A stretch of 11,091 nt of DNA from the NCBI GenBank assembly GCA_964585485.1, contig CAZPDS010000078.1:1-11091 (forward strand). The letters run 5' to 3'. How positions within the stretch are numbered: the stretch's first letter is position 1; every line of letters begins with the position of its first letter. Source of the stretch: CALGYY01 sp964585485. GTDB lineage: Bacteria; Bacteroidota; Bacteroidia; Bacteroidales; CAIWKO01. Under the pieces are notes generated by a model. It saw only the letters and a program-made list of their open reading frames with translations. It did not search any database and was not told where the DNA came from. Shown in pieces: positions 1 through 6,615 of the stretch. The position numbers and the translations under genes were made by a program.

Positions 1-462
1 CCAACAGCACTTCCACTGCTGGGTATGCTCTTCTTCGGCAACCTGCTGAAAGAAAGTACGGTTACCAAGCGACTTGCTGATACGGCCGCCGGTCCGATGA
101 TTGACATTGTGACTATCCTGATCGGTCTCACGGTGGGTGCTTCCACGCAGGCAACGACTTTCCTGACGGCGAAATCAGTCGGCATCTTTGCCCTGGGGGC
201 CGCATCATTTGTTATTGCCACCTTTGGCGGCGTGATGTTCGTGAAAATCATCAACCTCTTCCTGCGCGGCGACAAGAAACTAAATCCCCTGATTGGAAAC
301 GCCGGGGTTTCGGCTGTGCCGGACTCTGCGCGGGTTTCTCAGGTAGAAGGGCTGAAGTACGACAAGACCAACCACCTGCTGATGCACGCCATGGGCCCCA
401 ATGTGGCCGGGGTTATCGGCAGTGCAGTGGCGGCCGGGGTACTCCTCAGCTTCCTGTACTAA
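1..462 (+). CDS. Sodium-translocating decarboxylase beta subunit (OadB/MmdB/GcdB family), C-terminal part
   Basis: The 5' end is cut by the window edge. The frame is open from base 1 and stops with TAA, leaving 153 residues of a family that is usually about 380-430 long. The protein is an inner-membrane carboxybiotin decarboxylase that couples decarboxylation of oxaloacetate, methylmalonyl-CoA or glutaconyl-CoA to Na+ export. Visible family landmarks are several hydrophobic helices, the NAGVSAVPDSARVSQ segment (visible residues about 100-114), and the ending HAMGPNVAGVIGSAVAAGVLL. In the Klebsiella OadB literature an Asn and a Ser nine residues apart in this segment (N373, S382) are linked to Na+/H+ transport; the same N...S spacing is seen here (visible N100 and S109). 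The substrate cannot be decided from this fragment, because the alpha and gamma subunits would lie upstream, outside the window. The gene converges on pgi and ends at a shared terminator. Confidence 0.93.
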   Translation, partial: PTALPLLGMLFFGNLLKESTVTKRLADTAAGPMIDIVTILIGLTVGASTQATTFLTAKSVGIFALGAASFVIATFGGVMFVKIINLFLRGDKKLNPLIGNAGVSAVPDSARVSQVEGLKYDKTNHLLMHAMGPNVAGVIGSAVAAGVLLSFLY

Positions 463-475
463 TCCTAATTGATTC

Positions 476-512
476 AAAAAAAAACAGCGCTTAAAAGGCG
501 CTGTTTTTTTTT
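476..512. terminator. Bidirectional rho-independent terminator between the decarboxylase gene and pgi
   Basis: A9 (476-484) is followed by CAGCGC (485-490), a 7-nt loop (491-497), GCGCTG (498-503) and T9 (504-512). The six GC-rich pairs are extended by the complementary A and T runs. Each strand therefore reads as a stem followed by a T tract, so the structure can end both the rightward decarboxylase transcript and the leftward pgi transcript. The last bases of the T run are also part of the pgi stop codon (511-513), so that gene has almost no 3' untranslated sequence before the stem. Confidence 0.9.
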
Positions 513-1860
513 ATTCTTTTTGCAGGCGTTTTCGGATCTCGTCGGTCTGCTTTTCGTAGCCGGGTTTGGCAAGCAGGGCAAACATATTTTTCTTATAGGC
601 TTCCACACCGGGCTGGTCGAAGGGATTAACATCCAGCATATATGCGCTGATACCGCAGGCATACTCAAAGAAATACAGCAACTGCCCGAGGGTATATTCA
701 TTGATTTCGGGGATTTGAAGGCGAATCAGAGGGACACCGCCATCGTTGTGGGCCAGGCAGGTTCCCAGTTCCGCCATGTGATTAATCTCGGTAAGGCTTT
801 TCCCGCTAAGGAAATTCAAACCATCCGCATCCTCCGGATCCACGGGAACTTTAAGTGCACGTATTGGTTTTTCGACACTCAGTACGGTTTCAAACAGATG
901 GCGCCCCCCCTCCTGGAGGTATTGTCCCATCGAGTGCAAATCGGTGGTGAATGAAACGCCGGCCGGGAAAATTCCGCGGCCCTGCTTTCCTTCGCTTTCG
1001 CCGAAAAGCTGCTTCCACCACTCCGTCAGATAGAACAAGCGGGGTTCGTAGTTTACAAGTATCTCGGTATGAAAACCCTTGCGATAACACGCTGTGCGGG
1101 CGCAGGCATACTGCAGGGCCGGCGAATCGGCCAGCGACTTCTTGGTCATCAGAAACTGTTGCATCCGGCGGGCACCCTCCAGAAGTTTATGGATGTTATG
1201 CCCGGCTACCGCCACGGGCAATAAACCCACCGGCGTCAGCACACTATAACGGCCGCCCACATCGTCGGGAACGACGAACTGTGGATAGCCTTCACGATCG
1301 GCCAGGTCCTTTAACGCACCCTGACGGGCGTCGGTGATGGCAACGATACGTGAAGCGGCTTCCTTCTTGCCATATTTATGTTCCAGATGGGACTTCAACA
1401 GGCGAAACGCGATGGCCGGCTCGGTGGTGGTCCCGGATTTCGAAATCACCATTACCGAGTATTCTTTATTCCTCAGCAAACTTAATAAATCGGCCATGTA
1501 ATCAGAACTGAGCTGGTGGCCGGCGTACACCATGATGGGGGTGGTACGATCTTCGCAAAGTCCGTGGAAAGCATGCTGGAGGGCTTCAATCACGGCCCGT
1601 GCTCCCAGGTAAGAGCCACCGATGCCTACAACCACGCAAACTTCTGAAATACCTGCCAAACGGGCCGCGGCGTCTTCCACACGCCGCAGGAAATCCTCGC
1701 TAACATTCGACGGAAGATCCAGCCAGCCCGTGAATTCAGCCCCCCTTCCTTGACGATCCAATAGCAATTGTTGGGCGTTCACGGCCTCAACTTCAAGTTC
1801 GGCCGTTGCACTCTTAGGAAGATGAGGCTGCAGGCCCGCGGTATCAATGCTGATTTTCAT
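511..1860 (-). CDS. pgi: Glucose-6-phosphate isomerase
   Basis: This cytosolic enzyme interconverts glucose-6-phosphate and fructose-6-phosphate in glycolysis and gluconeogenesis. At 449 residues it is the usual length of the short bacterial form. Family landmarks in order are VVVGIGGSYLGARA (about 77-89), the sugar-phosphate-binding SIS segment SKSGTTTEPAIAFR (140-153), the first PGI signature VGGRYSVLTPVGL (201-213), GESEGKQGRG (287-296) with conserved glutamates, and the second signature ending FDQPGVEAYKK (414-424), whose conserved lysine K423 is the active-site lysine of the family. No expected block is missing. The ATG start at 1858-1860 has no clear Shine-Dalgarno sequence but lies 16 nt downstream of a good -7 element. 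The coding strand contains a G7 run (904-910) within glycine codons. The gene stands alone, converging with the decarboxylase gene and divergent from the two-component operon. Confidence 0.97.
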   Translation of the reverse strand: MKISIDTAGLQPHLPKSATAELEVEAVNAQQLLLDRQGRGAEFTGWLDLPSNVSEDFLRRVEDAAARLAGISEVCVVVGIGGSYLGARAVIEALQHAFHGLCEDRTTPIMVYAGHQLSSDYMADLLSLLRNKEYSVMVISKSGTTTEPAIAFRLLKSHLEHKYGKKEAASRIVAITDARQGALKDLADREGYPQFVVPDDVGGRYSVLTPVGLLPVAVAGHNIHKLLEGARRMQQFLMTKKSLADSPALQYACARTACYRKGFHTEILVNYEPRLFYLTEWWKQLFGESEGKQGRGIFPAGVSFTTDLHSMGQYLQEGGRHLFETVLSVEKPIRALKVPVDPEDADGLNFLSGKSLTEINHMAELGTCLAHNDGGVPLIRLQIPEINEYTLGQLLYFFEYACGISAYMLDVNPFDQPGVEAYKKNMFALLAKPGYEKQTDEIRKRLQKE

Positions 1861-1876
1861 AGGCTGTTTATTTAAG

Positions 1877-1884
1877 CAAATATA
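1877..1884 (-). promoter_or_regulatory. Candidate pgi -7 element (TATATTTG)
   Basis: On the minus strand this reads TATATTTG, an exact match to the Bacteroidota -7 consensus TAnnTTTG. It lies 16 nt upstream of the pgi ATG, implying a very short leader. No convincing TTG-type -33 element was found at the usual 19-23 bp spacing; the nearest TTG is only about 12 bp upstream. Confidence 0.5.
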
Positions 1885-2062
1885 AGGAAATTAAAACAAG
1901 TCGTATCGATTCAGCGATTGCGGAATTTACGAGAACAGCGTGGAAATTGTTGTCCCTTGTGGCCTGGCCGGGCATCCTAACAAACTGCTCTGGCCCCCCC
2001 GATTTAATCTGATGACATCAACCAAATTTACCTCATCCACAGAATAGCACGAAATAAGTCCT

Positions 2063-2070
2063 TATCTTTG
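2063..2070 (+). promoter_or_regulatory. Candidate rightward -7 element (TATCTTTG)
   Basis: This is an exact TAnnTTTG match on the plus strand. A start a few bases downstream would give a leader of about 215 nt for the kinase operon, beginning with the 2085-2115 hairpin and including a 16-codon open frame (2148-2198). No good -33 element was found, so it may be a chance match; the octamer has only six fixed positions. Confidence 0.3.
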
Positions 2071-2077
2071 AAGGGGC

Positions 2078-2115
2078 AAAAAAAAAGCCGGCAGTTTTTG
2101 AAAAACTGCCGGCTT
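2078..2115 (-). terminator. Strong rho-independent terminator facing left
   Basis: The arms AAGCCGGCAGTTTT and AAAACTGCCGGCTT (2085-2098 and 2102-2115) are perfectly complementary around a tiny TGA centre, so the real loop is probably a few bases wider. On the minus strand the stem is followed directly by T9 (A9 at 2078-2086 on the plus strand, two of which belong to the stem). On the plus strand the stem is followed by TGCACC with no T run, so polarity is clearly leftward. No leftward protein gene lies between it and the kinase start at 2290, which raises the question of what it terminates. Confidence 0.85.
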
Positions 2116-2181
2116 GCACCAGAAATTAATAACCAAAATTTAAACTTATGTACACTAAACTTTTTGAACGAATATTGGGGA
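2078..2181 (-). ncRNA. Candidate small RNA divergent from the two-component operon
   Basis: This is inferred from a leftward TAnnTTTG element (2185-2192) placed about 70 bp before a strong leftward terminator (2078-2115), with no plausible protein frame between them. The only frame seen on that strand is a 9-codon GTG frame. The predicted transcript is about 100 nt, has an A/U-rich body, and ends in the GC-rich hairpin and U tract. I do not recognise it as a known RNA family. If the rightward promoter at 2063-2070 is real, this RNA would be fully antisense to the leader of the kinase operon. Both ends are estimates. Confidence 0.4.
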
Positions 2182-2184
2182 GAA

Positions 2185-2192
2185 CAAATATA
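2185..2192 (-). promoter_or_regulatory. Candidate leftward -7 element (TATATTTG) for the small RNA
   Basis: This reads TATATTTG on the minus strand, the same octamer as in front of pgi. It has no good -33 element. Instead, the nearest GTTAA repeat begins 23 bp upstream, about where a -33 element would sit. Promoters activated by OmpR/PhoB-type regulators often have this arrangement. Confidence 0.4.
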
Positions 2193-2215
2193 CAATGAGA
2201 TCATTGAATGAGGCT

Positions 2216-2250
2216 GTTAAAGATCGTTAAGAAACGTTAACAAGTGTTAA
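2216..2250. repeat. Four GTTAA direct repeats at exact 10-bp spacing, probable response-regulator binding array
   Basis: GTTAA occurs at 2216-2220, 2226-2230, 2236-2240 and 2246-2250, each separated by five unrelated bases (AGATC, GAAAC, CAAGT). One repeat per helical turn on one face of DNA is the typical form of OmpR-family operators; the enterobacterial CpxR box, GTAAA-N5-GTAAA, has the same geometry. The array ends 39 bp before the start of a kinase/OmpR-family regulator operon, so the encoded regulator is the obvious candidate ligand. The repeat pattern is directly visible; the assignment to this regulator is inference. Confidence 0.65.
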
Positions 2251-2289
2251 TCATATCCATCGTCAACCACTTCCAAGTACCCTTAAAAC

Positions 2290-3946
2290 GTGAGAAAGAG
2301 AAATATTATCATTGTTATTATATTTATGCTGTTTACCCTGACTGGCTTTGTGGTGCTGCAGGGTTACTGGATAAAAAATGCCATCGCGCTCAAGGAAGCG
2401 AACTTTGACCGCTCGGTCAACAAATCCATCACCGATGTAATTTATAAACTCGAGAAATTGGAGGTGGCCCGGAACATCCGTCAGAAGATGTACAACAATC
2501 GTCAGGGGACCAAACTTTTTAATCTGATCGACTCCATTAACCGTGAGTACAACAAAGAGATTGACCGGACGCCGACCGACAGTGTAAACACTTCGCAACG
2601 CGTTCTGAACATCACCAGCGAAAAGATCAATGTTACGGTGCTGAAGGAGCACACGGGCGAAATCATCAAGACCTTTGATACGAGTGTGGTAACGATCACC
2701 AAAAAGGGGGATCAGGAAGGGCTCTATCAGATTCTTTCACGATCGCCCGGGTTTAGCTTCACACCCGACAGTAATGCCAATCATGACTTCAAGAACCTCG
2801 AGGGCGACATCGACAAATACCTGAACAAAACGCAGTTGGTAAACGATGTATTTGAAGATTTATTTAACATGAAGCATTACGAAGCCATCGAAAACCGGCT
2901 TGACTTCAATGCGCTGGATTCGATGATTTCGCAGGAACTTCGTGAAAACAACATCAACACCCCCTTTGAGTTTGGCATATACAGTCCGTTGCGGAACGTC
3001 ATGGTGAGTGAAAAAACCGGGCACTACCATAAGGAATTGTTGGAAGAAGGTGACGCCTTCAACCTTTTCCCCCGCGACCTGTTTATGACGCCGGAATACC
3101 TGTTGATCTATTTTCCGGAACAGAACATCTATCTGATGTCGCAGATGATCCTTATACTTTCCATCTCCCTGCTGCTGCTTTTGATCATGGGAGGGATTTT
3201 CTACTACACCGTCACCACAATTATTCGTCAGAAGCGTTTGTCGGAGATGAAGAATGACTTCATCAACAATATGACACATGAGTTTAAAACGCCCGTTTCC
3301 ACGATTGCCCTGGCCTGTGAAGCCCTGAACGACCCGGATATAAAGTCCGAAGAATTGGTGCGCAACAACTACATCAACATCATCAACGAAGAAAACAAGC
3401 GGCTGGGTACGATGGCGGAGAAGATTCTTCAGACAGCTATTCTCGACAAAGGCCAATTGAAGCTACACTTTGAATTAACGGATCTTCACCGGCTCTTGAG
3501 CGAAGTGGTGAAGAACATGCGGGTGGTGGTTCACGCGCACCAGGGCGAAATACACACCGAATTTAACGCTAAAGACTGGCACATCAGCGCCGATAAATCG
3601 CTGCTGGTAAATGTTTTCACCAACATCATCGACAACGCCAATAAGTACTCTCCCGTTGCCCCGGACATCCGGGTCAGAACGCGCAATCAGGCCCATGGTG
3701 TGGTGGTCAGCATCGAAGACCACGGGATTGGTATCAGCAAGGCCAATCTGAAAAAGGTCTTTGATAAGCTCTACCGCGTTCATACCGGCAATATCCATAA
3801 CGTAAAAGGCTACGGCCTGGGATTGCACTATGTACGCACCATTGTGGAAGAACACGGAGGTGAAGTGAGCATCGACAGTGAAGTAAAAAAAGGCACCACC
3901 GTAAAAATATTTCTCCCCTTCGAACAACCCCTAAAGATGATTAAAA

Positions 3947-3954
<8 letters not shown>
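2290..3954 (+). CDS. Membrane sensor histidine kinase (RprX-like, HisKA/HATPase_c)
   Basis: This 554-residue sensor kinase of a two-component system autophosphorylates on histidine and passes phosphate to the regulator encoded next to it. It starts with GTG; an in-frame TAA at 2284-2286 excludes any earlier start, and the RKR followed by a hydrophobic helix suits a membrane anchor. Order: TM1 (about 5-25), a periplasmic region of about 260 residues (about 27-285) with no domain I recognise, TM2 (about 286-312), and an H box NMTHEFKTP with phospho-acceptor H330. The ATP-binding lid follows: N box NVFTNIIDNANKYS (441-454), G1 DHGIGIS (477-483), and G2 GYGLGL (507-512). All catalytic boxes are intact. 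The stop overlaps the next gene by 8 bp, implying translational coupling. A phased GTTAA array lies just upstream and may mediate autoregulation. It resembles the RprX group of Bacteroidota by architecture; the signal is unknown. Confidence 0.95.
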
Positions 3955-4651
<697 letters not shown>

Positions 4652-4657
<6 letters not shown>

Positions 4658-5224
4658 TGCGCTTCCCCAGGAAAATCCACCGGACGTAATCCCCAGGAGA
4701 CGGGCAATTTTTTCAACCACCGAGGCGCATAACGCGGACGTACTTTGCGGGAGGGCATAAAAGGCTGGGGAGGCCGGGCAAACGATGCCGCCCGCCAGGG
4801 TAATGGCTTCCATATTCCGCAGATGAATCAGGCTATAGGGCATCTCGCGTGGAACCACCACCAGCCTGCGTCGTTCTTTGAGCATCACATCGGCCGCCCG
4901 CAGTATAAGGTTGGTAGCAACCCCGCTGGCAATACTTCCGAGGCTTGCCATGCTGCATGGAACAATCACCATATCGGTAAAGCCCGCGGAACCCGAAGCC
5001 GGTGCAGCAAAAAGATCCTGCGGATCGTAACGACGGCAGAACTCCGGCAAGACCGGTTCCGCGCCCAGTTCATACCGCCATACGTTCAGACCGTTTTCAG
5101 AAAACACCACGGCGATTTCCTGAAACGGATTTTTCAGGGTGGAAAGCATCTGTAAAAGATCCCGGGCATACACCGCACCACTGGCGCCTGTTATGCCCAC
5201 GATAAGCTTACGTTCCGTATCCAT
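4652..5224 (-). CDS. ubiX: Flavin prenyltransferase UbiX
   Basis: This enzyme makes prenylated FMN from FMN and dimethylallyl phosphate. Prenyl-FMN is the cofactor of UbiD-type decarboxylases, used for example in quinone biosynthesis or aromatic acid decarboxylation. The 190 residues match the family length. Visible motifs are GITGASGAVYA (10-20, FMN phosphate binding), DMVIVPCSMASLGSIASG (84-101), LILRAADVMLKERRRLVVVPREMP (106-129) and PASPAFY (150-156). R109, K116, R126 and Y156 keep the mutual spacing of the prenyl-phosphate-site residues R122, K129, R139 and Y169 of Pseudomonas UbiX, so the enzyme should be active. The start lies 1 nt after the stop of the upstream barrel gene, suggesting co-transcription and coupling. 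No ubiD is in the window. The 3' end overlaps the response-regulator gene tail to tail. Confidence 0.94.
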
Positions 5225-5225
5225 A

Positions 5226-5843
5226 TTAATATTCTACATGTAAAACCATGGCCAGCACACTATTATATTGCCCGCGGTTCAGCCGGTAAACAGCCCCGCT
5301 CTCGTGCTTACGTACCGGCAACACCGATTGAATGCCCCGCACCGTAAACTTCAGATGTTCCACTATCTTGACAGAAAAACCTCCACTTACACTCAAATCA
5401 ATACGGTTAAACGGGGGACGCGAAGGCGTCAGCGTTCCGTACGCATCGCGCTCCACATCCGTGGTCTTTATCAAATAACCGAGCGAGGGTCCGGCTTCCA
5501 GTCCGAAACGCTTCGAAAACTGCCACTTGTATAAAAGAGGCATCTCCAGGTATTGAAGGTTGACGGCATATACTAATCCACGGGTTTTGGACACCGAGCG
5601 ACTGCCCTTCTGAATGAAGGACAACTCCAGCTGAAGTGACGACTTGGGCGTGAAGCGCGCATTCACAAAAGCACCCGCATACACACCCACCTTCTTAAAA
5701 CCCGAAAGCTGATCGCCGCTAAGTTGACTGGTGCTGATGCCGGCAAAGCCCCCCCCGTAAAAGATGCGCTGTTCCTGCGCACTAAGCATCAGACTACTGC
5801 CCGACAATAGGAGTATAAAAAGGTAGGATGCGAAAGATTTCAT
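5226..5843 (-). CDS. Small outer-membrane beta-barrel protein (PorT-like/porin family)
   Basis: The 205-residue product has a Sec signal peptide (about 1-23: basic start, LFILLLSG core, cleavage probably after SAQ). The rest is a run of alternating, aromatic-rich strands ending in the aromatic residue Y, as expected for an outer-membrane beta-barrel. Glycine-rich hairpins such as YGGGFAGIS, LEMPLLYKWQFSKRFGLEAGPSLGYL and VSGGFSVKIVEHLKFTVRG resemble the widespread Bacteroidota 'outer membrane beta-barrel' or PorT family. The function of this member is unknown; it has no channel, enzyme or adhesin motif that I can name. A G8 run lies in codons 30-32 just after the signal peptide. ubiX follows after 1 nt. 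A dyad-rich regulatory region lies upstream and is shared with the divergent heat-shock gene. Confidence 0.85.
   Translation of the reverse strand: MKSFASYLFILLLSGSSLMLSAQEQRIFYGGGFAGISTSQLSGDQLSGFKKVGVYAGAFVNARFTPKSSLQLELSFIQKGSRSVSKTRGLVYAVNLQYLEMPLLYKWQFSKRFGLEAGPSLGYLIKTTDVERDAYGTLTPSRPPFNRIDLSVSGGFSVKIVEHLKFTVRGIQSVLPVRKHESGAVYRLNRGQYNSVLAMVLHVEY
5749..5756 (-). repeat. G8 homopolymer in the barrel gene
   Basis: Eight consecutive G on the coding strand span codons 30-32 (Gly-Gly-Gly), a few residues after the predicted signal-peptide cleavage site. A tract of this length can slip during replication, and a change of 1 bp would truncate the protein near its N-terminus. It is the longest G/C run noted in the window; two runs of seven also occur (904-910 and 1994-2000). 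Confidence 0.6.
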
Positions 5844-5847
5844 AAAG

Positions 5848-5855
5848 TAAAGATA
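5848..5855 (-). promoter_or_regulatory. Weak candidate -7 element for the barrel-ubiX operon
   Basis: This reads TATCTTTA on the minus strand, one base away from TAnnTTTG, and ends 4 bp before the ATG. A start here would give a nearly leaderless mRNA. No -33 element was found, so support is weak. Confidence 0.25.
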
Positions 5856-5915
5856 GAACTTTTCCGGCAGTTGCGTGATGTCTTCGGAAAACGCTATTTA
5901 AAACAAATTAAAATT

Positions 5916-5958
5916 GCCATTATGGCGCACTCAAAATCGCCAAATCGGCCATTTTGGC
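5916..5958. promoter_or_regulatory. Cluster of three GCC-N5-GGC dyads, probable operator region
   Basis: Three 11-bp dyads occur in 43 bp: GCCATTATGGC (5916-5926), GCCAAATCGGC (5939-5949) and GCCATTTTGGC (5948-5958). The first and third differ at one base and are 32 bp apart, about three helical turns. The region lies between divergent genes, 73-115 bp upstream of the barrel ATG and about 170-213 bp upstream of the heat-shock ATG. It fits binding of a dimeric regulator, but which one cannot be told. Confidence 0.4.
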
Positions 5959-5983
5959 ATTGTTATATTTATGCTTTCGACTT

Positions 5984-5995
5984 CGAAAATTTTCG
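5984..5995. repeat. 12-bp perfect palindrome upstream of the heat-shock gene
   Basis: CGAAAATTTTCG is perfectly self-complementary and is preceded by TTTCGACTT, which repeats the TTCGA half. It could be an operator, but AT-rich palindromes of this size also arise by chance. Confidence 0.25.
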
Positions 5996-6115
5996 GATCA
6001 CGCTGTATTTAAGGCTTTTGTAAAATTTACCTGCATCTTCCTCTTGCAATTAGCTTGTACTGGTACACGGATTGAAGACTGCGGTCGTAAACAATAAAAT
6101 AACAACAAAAAATAC

Positions 6116-6120
6116 GGAGG
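6116..6120 (+). promoter_or_regulatory. Strong Shine-Dalgarno sequence (GGAGG) deciding the heat-shock start
   Basis: GGAGG lies 8 nt before the ATG at 6129-6131. It favours this ATG over an in-frame TTG at 6072. Most other starts in the window lack a recognisable Shine-Dalgarno sequence, as is usual in Bacteroidota, so this gene may be translated unusually well. Confidence 0.7.
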
Positions 6121-6128
6121 ATCAAACA

Positions 6129-6560
6129 ATGAAACTTGTAAAATGGAACAACGAACCAGTATTTCCTGACTTTTTCAGCAGGATGTTCAACGATGATTTC
6201 GACAACTACTTTGGGAAAGCCAATTGCGGCTATCTGCCGGCGGCCAATGTAGTAGAAACAGAAGACGCCTTTGAAGTAGAGTTCGCCATTCCGGGTATGA
6301 ACAAAGAAGACTTCAAAATTTCGGTAGAAAACAACATTCTTACGGTTTCGGCCGAAAAGGAGGAGCACAAGGAAGAGAAAGAAAAGAATTACACCCGGAA
6401 AGAATTTGCCTACGGCTCCTTTACGCGCTCGTTTTCACTACCCCGGACCATCAACCACGAAAAAATCGCGGCCGGATACGATCAGGGCATTCTGAAAGTA
6501 AGTCTTCCCAAAAAAGAAGAAGCAAAAACACAGTTATCCCGTGAAATAAAAATTTCATGA
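6129..6560 (+). CDS. Small heat-shock protein, Hsp20/alpha-crystallin family
   Basis: This 143-residue ATP-independent chaperone binds unfolding proteins as large oligomers in the cytoplasm. The start MKLVKWNNEPVFPDFFSRMF is typical of Bacteroidota Hsp20 proteins. The alpha-crystallin domain runs from about residue 40 (NVVETEDAFEVEFAIPGM) to the family signature AAGYDQGILKVSLPK (about 116-130). The C-terminal tail ends in IKI, the I-x-I motif that docks between dimers in oligomers. A frame extension to TTG at 6072 adds 19 residues not typical of the family and is rejected in favour of the ATG with GGAGG. The gene appears monocistronic: a long upstream regulatory region precedes it and a strong terminator follows 22 bp after the stop. 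Heat or stress control is expected for the family, but no CIRCE element was found. Confidence 0.95.
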   Translation: MKLVKWNNEPVFPDFFSRMFNDDFDNYFGKANCGYLPAANVVETEDAFEVEFAIPGMNKEDFKISVENNILTVSAEKEEHKEEKEKNYTRKEFAYGSFTRSFSLPRTINHEKIAAGYDQGILKVSLPKKEEAKTQLSREIKIS

Positions 6561-6582
6561 TGTAAGGATTGGTTGGTTGATT

Positions 6583-6615
6583 AAGAAGGACGGGGCTACG
6601 GCCCCTCTTTCTTTT
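6583..6615 (+). terminator. Rho-independent terminator of the heat-shock gene with a UNCG tetraloop
   Basis: GGGGC (6592-6596) and GCCCC (6601-6605) close a TACG loop. In RNA this gives C(UACG)G, the extra-stable UNCG tetraloop. The stem extends through AAGAAGGA (6583-6590) pairing with TCTTTCTT (6606-6613), with one bulged C at 6591 and one G-U pair. The pyrimidine-rich right arm and T run serve as the U tract. The T run touches the stop codon of the convergent phospholipase D-like gene (6614-6616). In the opposite direction the stem is followed by only a short mixed run, so it is mainly rightward. Confidence 0.85.

Larger units (their letters stand above)
1861..2289. other. 429-bp intergenic region between divergent pgi and the two-component operon
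   Basis: No protein gene of normal size can be supported here. From left to right it holds the pgi promoter (about 1877-1884), a stretch of about 175 bp (1885-2060) where only a C7 run (1994-2000) stands out, a rightward TAnnTTTG match (2063-2070), a strong leftward terminator hairpin (2078-2115), a leftward TAnnTTTG match (2185-2192), and four phased GTTAA repeats (2216-2250). The last 40 bp before the kinase start show no clear promoter. This is long and densely structured for an intergenic region in a window whose other gaps are mostly under 60 bp. Confidence 0.7.

Noticed and set aside
469..954. 161-codon open frame on the plus strand
   Set aside because: Lies antisense to pgi, whose frame has full family motifs; the shadow frame shows no recognisable domain.
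2033..2041. DnaA-box-like TCATCCACA in the pgi-kinase intergenic region
   Set aside because: A single imperfect copy with no further boxes, no AT-rich unwinding region and no replication genes nearby; not an origin.
2860..3456. 198-codon open frame on the minus strand
   Set aside because: Antisense shadow of the sensor kinase, including its H box; composition is odd and no motif is seen.
5926..5932. GCACTC, one half of a CIRCE heat-shock operator
   Set aside because: The matching inverted GAGTGC half at 9-bp spacing is absent.
6060..6076. Sigma-54-like -24/-12 element (CTGGTACACGGATTGA) before the Hsp20 gene
   Set aside because: Spacing is right and 8 of 10 core bases match, but the highly conserved C of the -12 GC is A and the -24 core has T for C. 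Without transcript data this is not enough.
6072..6128. 19-residue N-terminal extension of Hsp20 from a TTG codon
   Set aside because: The ATG at 6129 has an ideal GGAGG at 8 nt and gives the typical Hsp20 N-terminus.
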